This document shows, in pieces, positions 1 to 9,243 of a stretch of 64,000 bases of DNA. How positions within the stretch are numbered: the first letter of the stretch is position 1; each line of letters opens with the position of its first letter. Under the pieces are notes generated by a model. That model had not been told where the DNA came from, did no database searches, and saw nothing but the letters and a program-made list of their open reading frames with translations. Made by a program: the position numbers and the translations under genes. Origin of the DNA: Lawsonella clevelandensis (GTDB lineage: Bacteria; Actinomycetota; Actinomycetes; Mycobacteriales; Mycobacteriaceae); the NCBI RefSeq assembly GCF_001293125.1, contig NZ_CP009312.1, positions 903,057 through 967,056 on the forward strand, given 5' to 3'.

Positions 1-3000
1 CCGGCAGCCAGTTCCCGGTAGGTGGCGTCGATTTCCTGCAGCACCAGCATCATGCTGGCGCCGTCCAGGATGAGGTTATCCATGCCGATGGAAATGGTGA
101 CGGGTCCCGGCACGTCGGCGGGGCTCAGGCGCACCACCATGCCCACCTGCTGGGTGGGGTCGGGGGTTTCTGCCTCGGTGGCTGCCCGCGGGTCCTCCAC
201 GGTGGTGAGGATGTGGGCGGGGGTGGCCGGTTGGATGGTGGCCTGGCCGTCCACAATGAGGGCGCGGAGCTCGTCGTGCGCATCCACCACGGTGGTGATG
301 GCCTGGGCGAACGCCGTGCGGTCGAGGCTGGTGGTGGTGAACTCGTAGTAGCAGTGGGAGGCCACGCCGCCCAGAATGTGGGCGTCGGACCGGCCGGCTA
401 GGTAGGCCTGCTGCACACCGGTTAGGGGGTGCGTGGCCGGGTGAGAGTCGTCGGCGGCACCGTCACCATCCGTATCCACCGTCACCCTCTCCATCTTGGA
501 CAGGAGCACTGCCAGCTCACTAAGTTCCGGCGTATTGAAGAGATCCACCAGACGCAACGTCTGGTAGCCGGCCTGCTTCAACTGCTGTAGCACTCGGGTG
601 GCCGCTAACGAATCCCCACCTAGGGCGAAGAAGTCCGCGGAAAGGTTTGCCGGGTTTTCCACCTGCAGGCTGGCGGCATCGGGTAGCACACTGTGCCACG
701 CCTCCAGCACCGTGCGGGCGGCTGCCAGTTCCTCCGGCGACAGCTCCGGTTCCGGCAGGCCACTGCCTGCCGCAGTATCCGCGTGGAGCGGGCACAGCTC
801 CGCGGCGGTCGCCTCCTCTCGCTTCCCCTGCAGCACACAAATGTAGCTGGCGGGGGTAGACATGGCGTAGGGCTGCCAGCCGGCGGTGGTCAGGTTCATC
901 CACCACTGGCCCGCATTCTGCAGTACCGTGGCGGCAGATTCCAGCAGCGTCGGGTCGATGACGGCGGCACTCACCAGGGCAGCATCGGACAGCTCGGTGG
1001 TCTCCACCACCACAACTTCCGCCTCCCGCAGGGTGGGCACCTGCGCCACATCCCGCACCAGGCGCGGGTCGCGGTGGAGGGACCCCACCGCCAGCACCAC
1101 GTCTGCGGGAATATCGGAGAGGGCCTCCAGGGGCATTTCATTGTGGGTGGTGGCGGATTTCCGCCAGTGCGCATCCCGCTCCACGGACTGCCAGGACACG
1201 TCAACACTCGCCCCGGCGGCACCCGTGGGGGTCAACTCCCGCTCGATGAGTGTGCGGACCAGCCCCGTACCGGACCCCAACTCGACAACGGACACGGGCC
1301 TCCCCAGCTGCTCGGCTTTCTGGGCCAGCAGGTGGGCAATATCGGTGACGATGCTGGCGGCCGCCGGGTCGTGCACCAGCAGCGCCTGCGGGCTCAGTAC
1401 CGGGTGGCCAATGATGTCCGTGGCGTCGAAACCACCACAGAGCGCGTCGGCCAGCCAGGTGCCGGTCCGGCGGGCATCGGCGGTGAGAGGCGCCTGCGCT
1501 ACGTCCACATCCTGCACCCGGTTGCGCCACAGTTCCACCAACGGCACATACTGCGGCAGCGGGGTGCGGGACGGCGTGTGCTGGATGCCCTCCGTATGCG
1601 TATCCAGGTGTTCTAGGGCCGCAGCCATAATCTGCTGCGGGCTGGGGGGCTGGCTGGTGGCGAGCTGCTGGGCGAGGTCGGCCAGCTCGGTGTCGAGCTC
1701 GTTGGGGGCAGGGTCGGCGCTGAACGCCGTTACCTGGTCCACAAAGCGGGTGAAGAGGTGGTGGAGGCGCTGCGCGTGCACATACTCCACCGGGTAGTCC
1801 CAGCGCAGTTCCAGCTGGTCGCCCACCATGCTAACCTGGCAGTCCAGTTGCACACCGGGGGTACGGGTGAGGACCCAACTGGGGGTGAGGGTACCACTGC
1901 GGTGGAGGGCGGCCACACCGGTAGTGGAGGTAAAGACCACCGGGTAGGCGGCGCGCCCGGCGCGGGCAATGTCCCTGCTGTTGGGGAGGGTGCCGTCGCC
2001 GATATGCCCCAAGGTGCGGTGGACGTCGGTGACGGAGCTTTCCGTACCCAAGGTACAGAGGGCAAGTTCGGTGAAGTTGCCGAGGACCTCCCGGCTGCCT
2101 TGCTGGGCGGTGTTGGTGCTGGGCCGCTGCGAGATCGGCACGCTGATACCGCACACGTCGAGGCCACTGGAGGCGGCGATGACGGCACCGTAGGCCTGGA
2201 GGACCACGGCGGAGACGGTGACGCCGGCGTGGGCGGCGGCGGTCTGCAGGGCGCGGGTGTCTGCCACGGACAGCTGGGTGTGCAGGGAGGAGAAGCGGGC
2301 GTCGCTGGTAGCGGTCCACTTTTTGGTGGTGACGGGGAGGCTGGGGGCGGGCGGCAGCTGCTGGGGGCGGGCGTCTGCAGAGTAGCCGGTGGCGTGATCG
2401 GCAGAGTAGCCGACTGTCCCGGCGGCTAGCTCCCGCTGCACATACTCGTAGAAGGGTTGAGCTGACGGGTCCACCGGGAATGTGTCGGCCGCTCCCTCGT
2501 AGCGATCCAGGATGGTGTTGAAGAGAACGCCAATCGAACGGGCATCCAGCCCCAGGTAGTTCATGGAGAGGCCCACGTGGGTGGTGAGGCCCTCTACCGC
2601 AACCACCTGCACCATCGGCACCGCATCGAGGGGGATGCGCTGGCCGGAAAGTTCCGCACGGAGGGCGGCCAGGGCGGCCTCCACCCCACTGTCGGTGGTG
2701 AGGTCCGCGCCAGTGGGGGCGCGGAGGGTGAGCACCGGCGCGGCAGCCGGAACAGTGGCCGCATCCACAACAGCTTGTTCGTTATCGCCGGAGCGGACGC
2801 AGCGCAGCGGTTCCCAGGCGGCGGTGAGCTCGGCGATGAGAGTGGCGAAGCGCTGCGGGTCCAGGGCGGAGCCGTCACCACTGGAGATGATGACGCCCAC
2901 TGCGGGGGTGGTGCAGGTGATGCCGCGGACTCCATCGGCACCGAGGGCGTAGGCCTGTTGGAGACTGGTGAGGGGGAAACTAGTGCCACTCAGCGGGGTG

Positions 3001-6000
3001 GCTGTGGGGGCCGCCGGTTCCGAGACGGCGGTAGGCGCCACGGTAGTCGGGGCAGCTGGGGCGACGGCCGAGGCGGCTGCCGGGGCTGCATCTTGGGTGG
3101 CAGTTGGGGTGGCGGTGAGCTTACCGCGGGCCCGCACAATGAAGGCTTCTAGCGTGGGTGCGGCGAACAGGTCCGCCACCGTCACCTGGCAGCCTGCCTG
3201 CACAAGCGAAGTGGCAACAGTGGTGGCGGCCAACGAATCTCCGCCCAAGGCGAAGAAGTTCACCGGCTGGGTACCGGCTCGTTCGGCTGCCAACTGGGTG
3301 GCAAGCACTTCCGGTTCCTCTCCCAGGACAGCCGCCCACGCATTGACAACCTGCTGCTCGAAACTGTCCAGCTGCGGGACGCCCACTACACCGGGCGTGT
3401 TTTCCGCGGCGATGGTACTACCGTCCGCGCGGGCAGCGGTAGCGCTAACAGTGGCGCCAGCAGTGCCAACGGTCGGGGCACTTGTGGCGCCGGCGATCGG
3501 GGTCTCCGTAGCTGCCGCGGCACCCTTATGGCCGGTAGCCTGCTCATGCTGGTAGCTTTCCAACTCGGTCGCCAACAGGCGCCGGTCAATCTTCCCATTC
3601 GGGGTATGTGGCAGGCTCTCCCGCGGCATCACCACCGCCGGCACCATATAGTCCGGCAGTTTGGTTGCCAGCTGCGCCCGTAAATGGGCCGGGTCCGCCA
3701 ACTGCACCTCTGCAGCCACCGCAGCAGCCCCATCCGCAGAGCCAGGCTCGGAGCCAGGCTTAGCGCCAGTCGCACCCGTCACCAACACCGCACCCAAGGC
3801 GGAATTCTTCCGGATTGGCACCACAATAGCGGTTTCCACCCCGGTCAAGGCGCGGCAGGCGTGCTCCACCTCGCCGCACTCCACCCGGTGGCCACGAATC
3901 TTCACCTGGGTATCCATGCGGCCCACAAAGAAGATCAACCCATCCGTGTGGTACTCGCCCAGATCTCCGGTACGGTACCAGTGCTCGCCCTGCTCATCCA
4001 TCGGGTAGCGTTCCGCGGTCAACTCCGGCTGGCCAAAGTAGCCTGCGGCTACCCCGGCGCCACCAATCCACAGCTCACCCGGCACATAGTCCGGCTGGTC
4101 GGGGAAACCGGGCACATTCGGGTTCACCACCCGGTACTTTTGGCCGGTCAGTGGGCCACCGTAGGGAATGGACGTCCAGTCTGCGGGGAAGTCCACATCC
4201 GTCACCACATACTCGTTGGACCAGATGGACCCCTCCGTCGCCCCACCCATCGAAATGCAGGTGGCGTCCGGGCTGATGGTGGCCAGGCGTTTCGGCAGAT
4301 CCATGGCGATCCAATCGCCGGAGAAGTAGAAGCGGCGCAGGCTCGGTAGCTGGCTGCCCAGGGCAGCTGCATAGAGCATTTCGCCCAGCCCCGGCACGGT
4401 ATTCCAGATGGTGACGCGGAAACGCTTCACCAGGTCGGCCCAGCGGAAGGCATCACGGCGGGATTCGTCACCAATGCACACAATGGTGCCGCCGGCGGCG
4501 AGCATACCGAAAATGTCGTAGACGGACAGGTCAAATTCCAGAGCGGAGATGGCCAAACAGTTGTCCTTGGCAGTCACCTGGTTGCGGGCATTGACGTCCA
4601 GGCAAGTGTTGAGTGCACTGTAGTGGCGAATCGCCACCCCCTTCGGGGTGCCGGTAGAGCCCGACGTGTAGATGATGTAGGCCAGCTCGTTCGCCTCCAC
4701 CACCCGCGGAATAGCCTGGTGGCAGGTGGGGCGGGGACGTCCACCCAGCTCGTCGGAGATCAACTCCGCCATATCCTCCCGGCGCAGCACAATCTCCATC
4801 CCCGCGGAGTTCGCGATAGCGCGCAAGCGTTCCTCCGGCTGGTGCAGGCCAATGGGTAGGTAGGTGCAGCCGGCATACAGCACACCTAGGGTAGCGATCA
4901 CCTGGCAGGGGCCCTTCGGCAGCTGGATGCCGATGACCTGGTTGGGGCGGGTGAGCGGGATCAGCTTGGCGGCCAGGCGGCGGGCCATACAGTCCAGCTC
5001 CTGGTAGGTGAGGTAGCCGCGGCGGTTATAGCCCAGGGGGTCGCCGGCGGTTTTGTCGGCGGGCTGGTCCTCTGGCGCCCACACTACGGCCACCGCCTTG
5101 GGCTGCTTCTGCACGTTCTCCCGGAAGGGGGTGTAGAGGAGGCTGCTGGTGGTGACGGGGGCACTGCTGTTGGCTGCCTCCCGCTGGGTGCGGGTGGCGG
5201 CGGGGAGCGGTATCAGGTCGATGAGGGGGCGTTGGGCTAGCTGCTGGGGGTGGCCGGCGCACTGCAGGGTGATGAGGTCCACCAGCGCCTGGAACATTTG
5301 GGCGGCGACGTCGGCGCGGATACCGTCGGTGCGGATGTCGCAGGAGAGCGTTACGTGCCCAGACACGTTCACCACCTGGCAGTCGATGAGCACCTGGGGG
5401 GTGGTGGAGCGCAGTTCGGTGGGGGCGCCCAGCACGCTGAGGGGTTCGGCCAGGAGCGGGCGGTCCGCCGAGTAGGTGAAGATGAAGGGCGACAGGCCGG
5501 TGTGTCCGGCGGGGGAGGCGAGGGCGTGGCGCAGTTCGACCCCCAGTGGGGTGGGGTTAGCGATTCCGGCGCGGAGGTCTGTGCGGACGGCGACGAGGGT
5601 GTCTGCCCAGGGGCCGCCGAGGGTGCAGTGGGCGCGGTGGGCGACAGCGATGGTGCGTTCGGCCACATGCCCGGGCTGCGGAGCATTAATGGTGGTGAGG
5701 GTGACGAGGAAGTCGTCCCGGCTGGACCAGCGGCGCAGGATGGCGTCATAGCAGGCGAGGGTGATCCCGGCGGGGGTGGTGCCGAGGGTACGGGCGGTGG
5801 CGCTGAGGGCCTGCCACTGAGGGGTGGTGAACGCGTGGGTAAAGCGGGTGACCTGCGGGTTGGGGTGGGTGCTGCCGGTGTCGAGGGTGGGGACGTCGGG
5901 GGGCAACGGGAGGCCGCGGGCTGGGATGGGGGCGGCGGCGGGGTTGGGGGTGGTGCCAGCGGCGTCTGAAGTGATGCTGCCGGCAGGGTGATGGGTTCCG

Positions 6001-8810
6001 GCGCGTTCGGCGGCTGCCCGGCCGGTAGCGGTGTGGTGGGCGTGCGGCGGGAAGGCGCGCTCGGTGTCCCCCTGGAGGGCGGCATCGAGGCGCGCGAGAA
6101 TCTCGCCTACGCCCACAATGTCGGCCGCGATAAGCGAGAGGGCGACGTGCACGGTGGTGGTGCCATCGGGGAGGGTGCTGACGGCCAGCGCCCAGTTTTC
6201 CCCCTGCGGGGTGTCGAAGTGGCGGTGCAGGTAGACGTGGCGAAGTTCTTCCCGGGCGGCGGCTAGCTGGTCGGCGGCCACACCGGTGAGGTCAATGACG
6301 GCGACGTCGGGAGCTGGGCGGTCAGCGTAGCAGGTGGTCTCAGTGGTGGGGAGGGCGGTGTGAAGGGCCGGTTCTTGGTCGACAAGGGTGACGGCCTCAC
6401 GGAGGGCGGCGTAGAAGTCTGCGGGGGTGAGAGTGCCCAGGTTGGGCTGGAATTCGGCGTAGGCCAGGCAGTCGATGCCACCCCAGGGTTGGCTGGGGTC
6501 TGCCCCTACCAGGTAGGACTTTTGCAGGTCTGTGGGGGTGCTGATGGCTGCGTCAGGGGCTGCGTTGGCGGCACCATCGGGACGGGTGATGCTGGTGGTA
6601 GCGGTGCCCGCACTGGTGTTCGCAGCGTCACCACCCTGGGTGCCGTCCGCGGCATCACCTTGCTGTGCGGTGGCTGCGGCGGCCAGGTCGTAGAGGTCCA
6701 TCCAGGCGCCGACAGTAGGGTTCTCCCACACTTCTACCGGGTCTAGGGTGTGCCCAGTATGGCCAGCCCAGCTGAGAAATTCGTTGACGGCCAGCGAAGT
6801 GAGGCCCAACTCGGAGACATCAGCACGCAGGTCGACGGCGTCCGGCGGGCAGCTCAGCTGGTCGGCCAGTTGCACCACTACCGGATGCTGGGTGAGGTCG
6901 GTTGCTGCTGCGGCGGCGCTGTTCCTACTGCCGGCTTCCCCGTCAGGGTCCTCACTGTCGGCACCCTCGGCACCGTCATCGCTGCCATTGCTCGCGCCGC
7001 TAGTGCCGCGCCCGCCCGCATTGGCGTAGTGCGCGGTGGAGCTGTCTCCCTGCTGCTTAGCCAGAATCTGCAATGCCAACTGTGCCACCTCGCCGCGGGC
7101 GATCTTGCCGGAGCTCGTACGCGGAAGGGCATTGTCGGTCCACAGCACTGTGGCGGGTTGTTTGCCGATGGAGCGGGCGATGGCGCGGGACAGGAGGCCC
7201 GAGTAGGCGGTGCGGTCAAGAGTGTCGATGTCGGCGGCTTCTCCCATCACCAGGTACCAGGGACCGTCGATGTCGGGCTGGGTGGCGCAGCATTGTGCGG
7301 TGGTGAAGCCCAGGTTGGCGGTGGCTACCAGCTCTTCGATGTCGCTGGGGAAGTAGTTTTCGCCGCCCACAATAATGGTGTTGGAGAGGCGCCCGGAGAT
7401 GTAGAGGTTGCCGTCGCAGAGGAAGCCGTAGTCGCCGGTGCGCAGGTAGGGGCCGTCATCGTCGGCGGTGCGAGCGTGGAAGGTGGCGTCGGTAAGGGCA
7501 GGGTTGCCCAGGTAGCCGGCGGCCACATCGCCGCGGAACCACACTTCGCCCACCTGGCAATCGCCCAGCACCTGGCAGGTGTCGGGGTTGACGATGCGCA
7601 TGTCGCCACCGAAGAAGTTGTCTCCCACCGAGTAGAGGGTGCGTTGGGCGGGGTCGTTCGGGTTCAGGTCGGCGGGGACGATCTGGCCGCGGGCGGCGGT
7701 GGGGGCGTCGAAGTGGACGCAGACGGCTTCCCGCGGGCCCGGGTGGCCGGACATGGCGAGGCCACCTTCGGCCAGACCGTACATGGGGGTGAGGGTGGTG
7801 GAGGTCCATCCGCATTCCCCGAAGGTGGCGGCGAGGAGGGGTTGGGTGGTGGTGTTGACGGGTTCGGAACCGTCAACGGCCAGGCGGAGGCTGGAGAAGT
7901 CCAGTCCGGCGCGGCGGGCGGGGTCCTGGTAGAGGCCGCAGATAGTGCGCCACATGGTGTCGGGGGCGGCCGTCATCCCGCACTTGTAGGTGCTCATGGC
8001 GTTGACCCAGATGGTGGGGTTTTTGGCGAAGAGGGCGGTGGGGATGTAGCCGGCGCAGCCGCCGAGGCAGAGGATGTCGAAGATGCCCCAGACGATGCCC
8101 ATGTCGTGGTGGAGGGGGAGCCAGGAGATGGAGACGGGCGGGGTGTCGCTGTTCCAGGTGATGCGCATGACGTCGAGCTGCCAGAGGATGCAGCGGTAGG
8201 TGTCGAGGACGCCCTTGGGTTTGCCGGTGGAGCCGGAGGAGTACTGCACGTAGACGACGGTGTCGGGGCCGACAGGGTGGGGGGCGAGGTCGTCCAGGCT
8301 GGCGGGCAGGTGGGGGTGGGTGGGCCGCTGGTAGTGGGGGGTGAGGACGGTGAGGCCGGGGAGCAGGGTGGTGTCGCTCTGTTGGTGGGTGACGAGTTCC
8401 TGCTGTTTGGCGGGGGTGGTGAGGAGTGCAGCCGGGCCGCAGTTGGCGGCGATGTGCCGGAGGGTGGGGATGCCGGCGGCGAGCGGGGCTTCGGGGGTGA
8501 CGGGGACGGAGACGGGTTGGGCACCGATGGTGATGAGGGCCCAGAAGGTGAGGAGGTAGTCTGCGCTGGCGGGGAGGATCATCATGACGCGGTCGCCGGC
8601 GGTGATGCCGGCAGCGCGGAGGTCTGCTTGCGCGGTGGAGATTCCGTGGAGGAATTCTGCCCAGGTCCACTCATCAACGTCGTCCGGGGTGGTGCCGGTG
8701 ATGAAGCGGAGTGCTATGTCGTTGGGGGTCTGTTGGGTTTTCTCCCAGAGGGGGGAGACCAGGGGGTTGGACGCGTATAGCTGGGCAGAGTTGTCACCGA
8801 GGTTAGACAC
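1..8810 (-). CDS. Siderophore-type NRPS with FAAL-like loader (3' end outside window)
   Basis: A single frame is open from GTG 8810 to the left edge (2,936 codons seen, C-terminus missing). Domains by residue: acyl-AMP-ligase (FAAL-like) about 1-590, with SSGSTGKPKG near 190 and WLPLHHDMG; carrier domain with LGLTSLAV near 668; condensation/cyclisation (C/Cy) domain from about 760; adenylation domain about 1200-1720 (YTSGSTGTPKG near 1385); PCP1 (LGGDSLAATTV near 1855); C/Cy domain 2 from 1947; methyltransferase-like domain about 2440-2640 (VELGSGTG near 2510); PCP2 (LGGDSLAATRV near 2730); C/Cy domain 3 from 2796 with the intact cyclisation motif DNLILDGAS near 2912. The pocket residues I align by eye read D-L-Y-N-Y-S-M-I-W, close to the cysteine code DLYNLSLIW. 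One A domain for three C/Cy domains recalls yersiniabactin HMWP2. Inferred product: an acylated thiazoline siderophore. An AGAGGG ribosome site lies 10 nt before the GTG. Confidence 0.9.
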   Translation of the reverse strand, partial: MSNLGDNSAQLYASNPLVSPLWEKTQQTPNDIALRFITGTTPDDVDEWTWAEFLHGISTAQADLRAAGITAGDRVMMILPASADYLLTFWALITIGAQPVSVPVTPEAPLAAGIPTLRHIAANCGPAALLTTPAKQQELVTHQQSDTTLLPGLTVLTPHYQRPTHPHLPASLDDLAPHPVGPDTVVYVQYSSGSTGKPKGVLDTYRCILWQLDVMRITWNSDTPPVSISWLPLHHDMGIVWGIFDILCLGGCAGYIPTALFAKNPTIWVNAMSTYKCGMTAAPDTMWRTICGLYQDPARRAGLDFSSLRLAVDGSEPVNTTTQPLLAATFGECGWTSTTLTPMYGLAEGGLAMSGHPGPREAVCVHFDAPTAARGQIVPADLNPNDPAQRTLYSVGDNFFGGDMRIVNPDTCQVLGDCQVGEVWFRGDVAAGYLGNPALTDATFHARTADDDGPYLRTGDYGFLCDGNLYISGRLSNTIIVGGENYFPSDIEELVATANLGFTTAQCCATQPDIDGPWYLVMGEAADIDTLDRTAYSGLLSRAIARSIGKQPATVLWTDNALPRTSSGKIARGEVAQLALQILAKQQGDSSTAHYANAGGRGTSGASNGSDDGAEGADSEDPDGEAGSRNSAAAAATDLTQHPVVVQLADQLSCPPDAVDLRADVSELGLTSLAVNEFLSWAGHTGHTLDPVEVWENPTVGAWMDLYDLAAAATAQQGDAADGTQGGDAANTSAGTATTSITRPDGAANAAPDAAISTPTDLQKSYLVGADPSQPWGGIDCLAYAEFQPNLGTLTPADFYAALREAVTLVDQEPALHTALPTTETTCYADRPAPDVAVIDLTGVAADQLAAAREELRHVYLHRHFDTPQGENWALAVSTLPDGTTTVHVALSLIAADIVGVGEILARLDAALQGDTERAFPPHAHHTATGRAAAERAGTHHPAGSITSDAAGTTPNPAAAPIPARGLPLPPDVPTLDTGSTHPNPQVTRFTHAFTTPQWQALSATARTLGTTPAGITLACYDAILRRWSSRDDFLVTLTTINAPQPGHVAERTIAVAHRAHCTLGGPWADTLVAVRTDLRAGIANPTPLGVELRHALASPAGHTGLSPFIFTYSADRPLLAEPLSVLGAPTELRSTTPQVLIDCQVVNVSGHVTLSCDIRTDGIRADVAAQMFQALVDLITLQCAGHPQQLAQRPLIDLIPLPAATRTQREAANSSAPVTTSSLLYTPFRENVQKQPKAVAVVWAPEDQPADKTAGDPLGYNRRGYLTYQELDCMARRLAAKLIPLTRPNQVIGIQLPKGPCQVIATLGVLYAGCTYLPIGLHQPEERLRAIANSAGMEIVLRREDMAELISDELGGRPRPTCHQAIPRVVEANELAYIIYTSGSTGTPKGVAIRHYSALNTCLDVNARNQVTAKDNCLAISALEFDLSVYDIFGMLAAGGTIVCIGDESRRDAFRWADLVKRFRVTIWNTVPGLGEMLYAAALGSQLPSLRRFYFSGDWIAMDLPKRLATISPDATCISMGGATEGSIWSNEYVVTDVDFPADWTSIPYGGPLTGQKYRVVNPNVPGFPDQPDYVPGELWIGGAGVAAGYFGQPELTAERYPMDEQGEHWYRTGDLGEYHTDGLIFFVGRMDTQVKIRGHRVECGEVEHACRALTGVETAIVVPIRKNSALGAVLVTGATGAKPGSEPGSADGAAAVAAEVQLADPAHLRAQLATKLPDYMVPAVVMPRESLPHTPNGKIDRRLLATELESYQHEQATGHKGAAAATETPIAGATSAPTVGTAGATVSATAARADGSTIAAENTPGVVGVPQLDSFEQQVVNAWAAVLGEEPEVLATQLAAERAGTQPVNFFALGGDSLAATTVATSLVQAGCQVTVADLFAAPTLEAFIVRARGKLTATPTATQDAAPAAASAVAPAAPTTVAPTAVSEPAAPTATPLSGTSFPLTSLQQAYALGADGVRGITCTTPAVGVIISSGDGSALDPQRFATLIAELTAAWEPLRCVRSGDNEQAVVDAATVPAAAPVLTLRAPTGADLTTDSGVEAALAALRAELSGQRIPLDAVPMVQVVAVEGLTTHVGLSMNYLGLDARSIGVLFNTILDRYEGAADTFPVDPSAQPFYEYVQRELAAGTVGYSADHATGYSADARPQQLPPAPSLPVTTKKWTATSDARFSSLHTQLSVADTRALQTAAAHAGVTVSAVVLQAYGAVIAASSGLDVCGISVPISQRPSTNTAQQGSREVLGNFTELALCTLGTESSVTDVHRTLGHIGDGTLPNSRDIARAGRAAYPVVFTSTTGVAALHRSGTLTPSWVLTRTPGVQLDCQVSMVGDQLELRWDYPVEYVHAQRLHHLFTRFVDQVTAFSADPAPNELDTELADLAQQLATSQPPSPQQIMAAALEHLDTHTEGIQHTPSRTPLPQYVPLVELWRNRVQDVDVAQAPLTADARRTGTWLADALCGGFDATDIIGHPVLSPQALLVHDPAAASIVTDIAHLLAQKAEQLGRPVSVVELGSGTGLVRTLIERELTPTGAAGASVDVSWQSVERDAHWRKSATTHNEMPLEALSDIPADVVLAVGSLHRDPRLVRDVAQVPTLREAEVVVVETTELSDAALVSAAVIDPTLLESAATVLQNAGQWWMNLTTAGWQPYAMSTPASYICVLQGKREEATAAELCPLHADTAAGSGLPEPELSPEELAAARTVLEAWHSVLPDAASLQVENPANLSADFFALGGDSLAATRVLQQLKQAGYQTLRLVDLFNTPELSELAVLLSKMERVTVDTDGDGAADDSHPATHPLTGVQQAYLAGRSDAHILGGVASHCYYEFTTTSLDRTAFAQAITTVVDAHDELRALIVDGQATIQPATPAHILTTVEDPRAATEAETPDPTQQVGMVVRLSPADVPGPVTISIGMDNLILDGASMMLVLQEIDATYRELAA

Positions 8811-8838
8811 GATTAATAAACCCTCTCTATTAATTGTT

Positions 8839-8857
8839 GTAGGTTAGCCTCACCTAA
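8839..8857 (-). promoter_or_regulatory. DtxR/IdeR iron box of the NRPS
   Basis: On the minus strand the 19-mer TTAGGTGAGGCTAACCTAC matches 16 of 19 positions of the DtxR/IdeR consensus TTAGGTTAGCCTAACCTAA. It overlaps the predicted -10 and lies 29 nt upstream of the GTG start, a position where an Fe-loaded repressor would block transcription. Confidence 0.85.
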
Positions 8858-8884
8858 TATAGACCGAGGGACAGAGTGAGACAA
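8856..8884 (-). promoter_or_regulatory. NRPS promoter (-35/-10)
   Basis: Minus-strand TTGTCT (8884-8879), a spacer of exactly 17 bp, and TATATT (8861-8856). The -10 shares two bases with the iron box, as expected for a DtxR-repressed promoter. Upstream, 8885-9146 is AT-rich and holds no gene that I can see. Confidence 0.6.
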
Positions 8885-9146
8885 TACCTATTCAGTTCGC
8901 CTGAAAATATCCCTATAGAGCTATCATAGAAACCCTTAAAAACCTTATGCGAACAGGCTTTTATGAACTATTTCGCACATGCGAATACATCTGCAAAAAT
9001 TTCTACTGTGCTCCGATTTTGCAGCGTTGACATGGAGTTATAGGTCAAACATCCATATTCTTTCCACATCACATATATGCACTTTTCTGCATCTCAATCT
9101 TCGGGAATTTTTATAAAAGTGGAACTTATTCCGTTGGGAAATACGA

Positions 9147-9239
9147 CGAGTGGGTGACGGCGGCCGCAACTACCATCACCCACTCGGAGCACCATCACTA
9201 TGGAATTACTTGATGAATAACAAGGGGGCACAACCCCCT
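9147..9239 (-). terminator. Two hairpins downstream of the GAPYG-repeat membrane protein
   Basis: An 11-bp perfect stem (9147-9157 with 9176-9186, core CGAGTGGGTGA) and a 6-bp stem (9223-9228 with 9234-9239) follow the stop at 9244. Neither has a T-run, which is common for actinobacterial terminators. Confidence 0.5.
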
Positions 9240-9243
9240 ATTG

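Noticed and set aside
6750..8780. 676-codon plus-strand open frame opposite the NRPS
   Set aside because: Gly/Val/Ala-rich antisense shadow of the true minus-strand frame, which has clear NRPS motifs.
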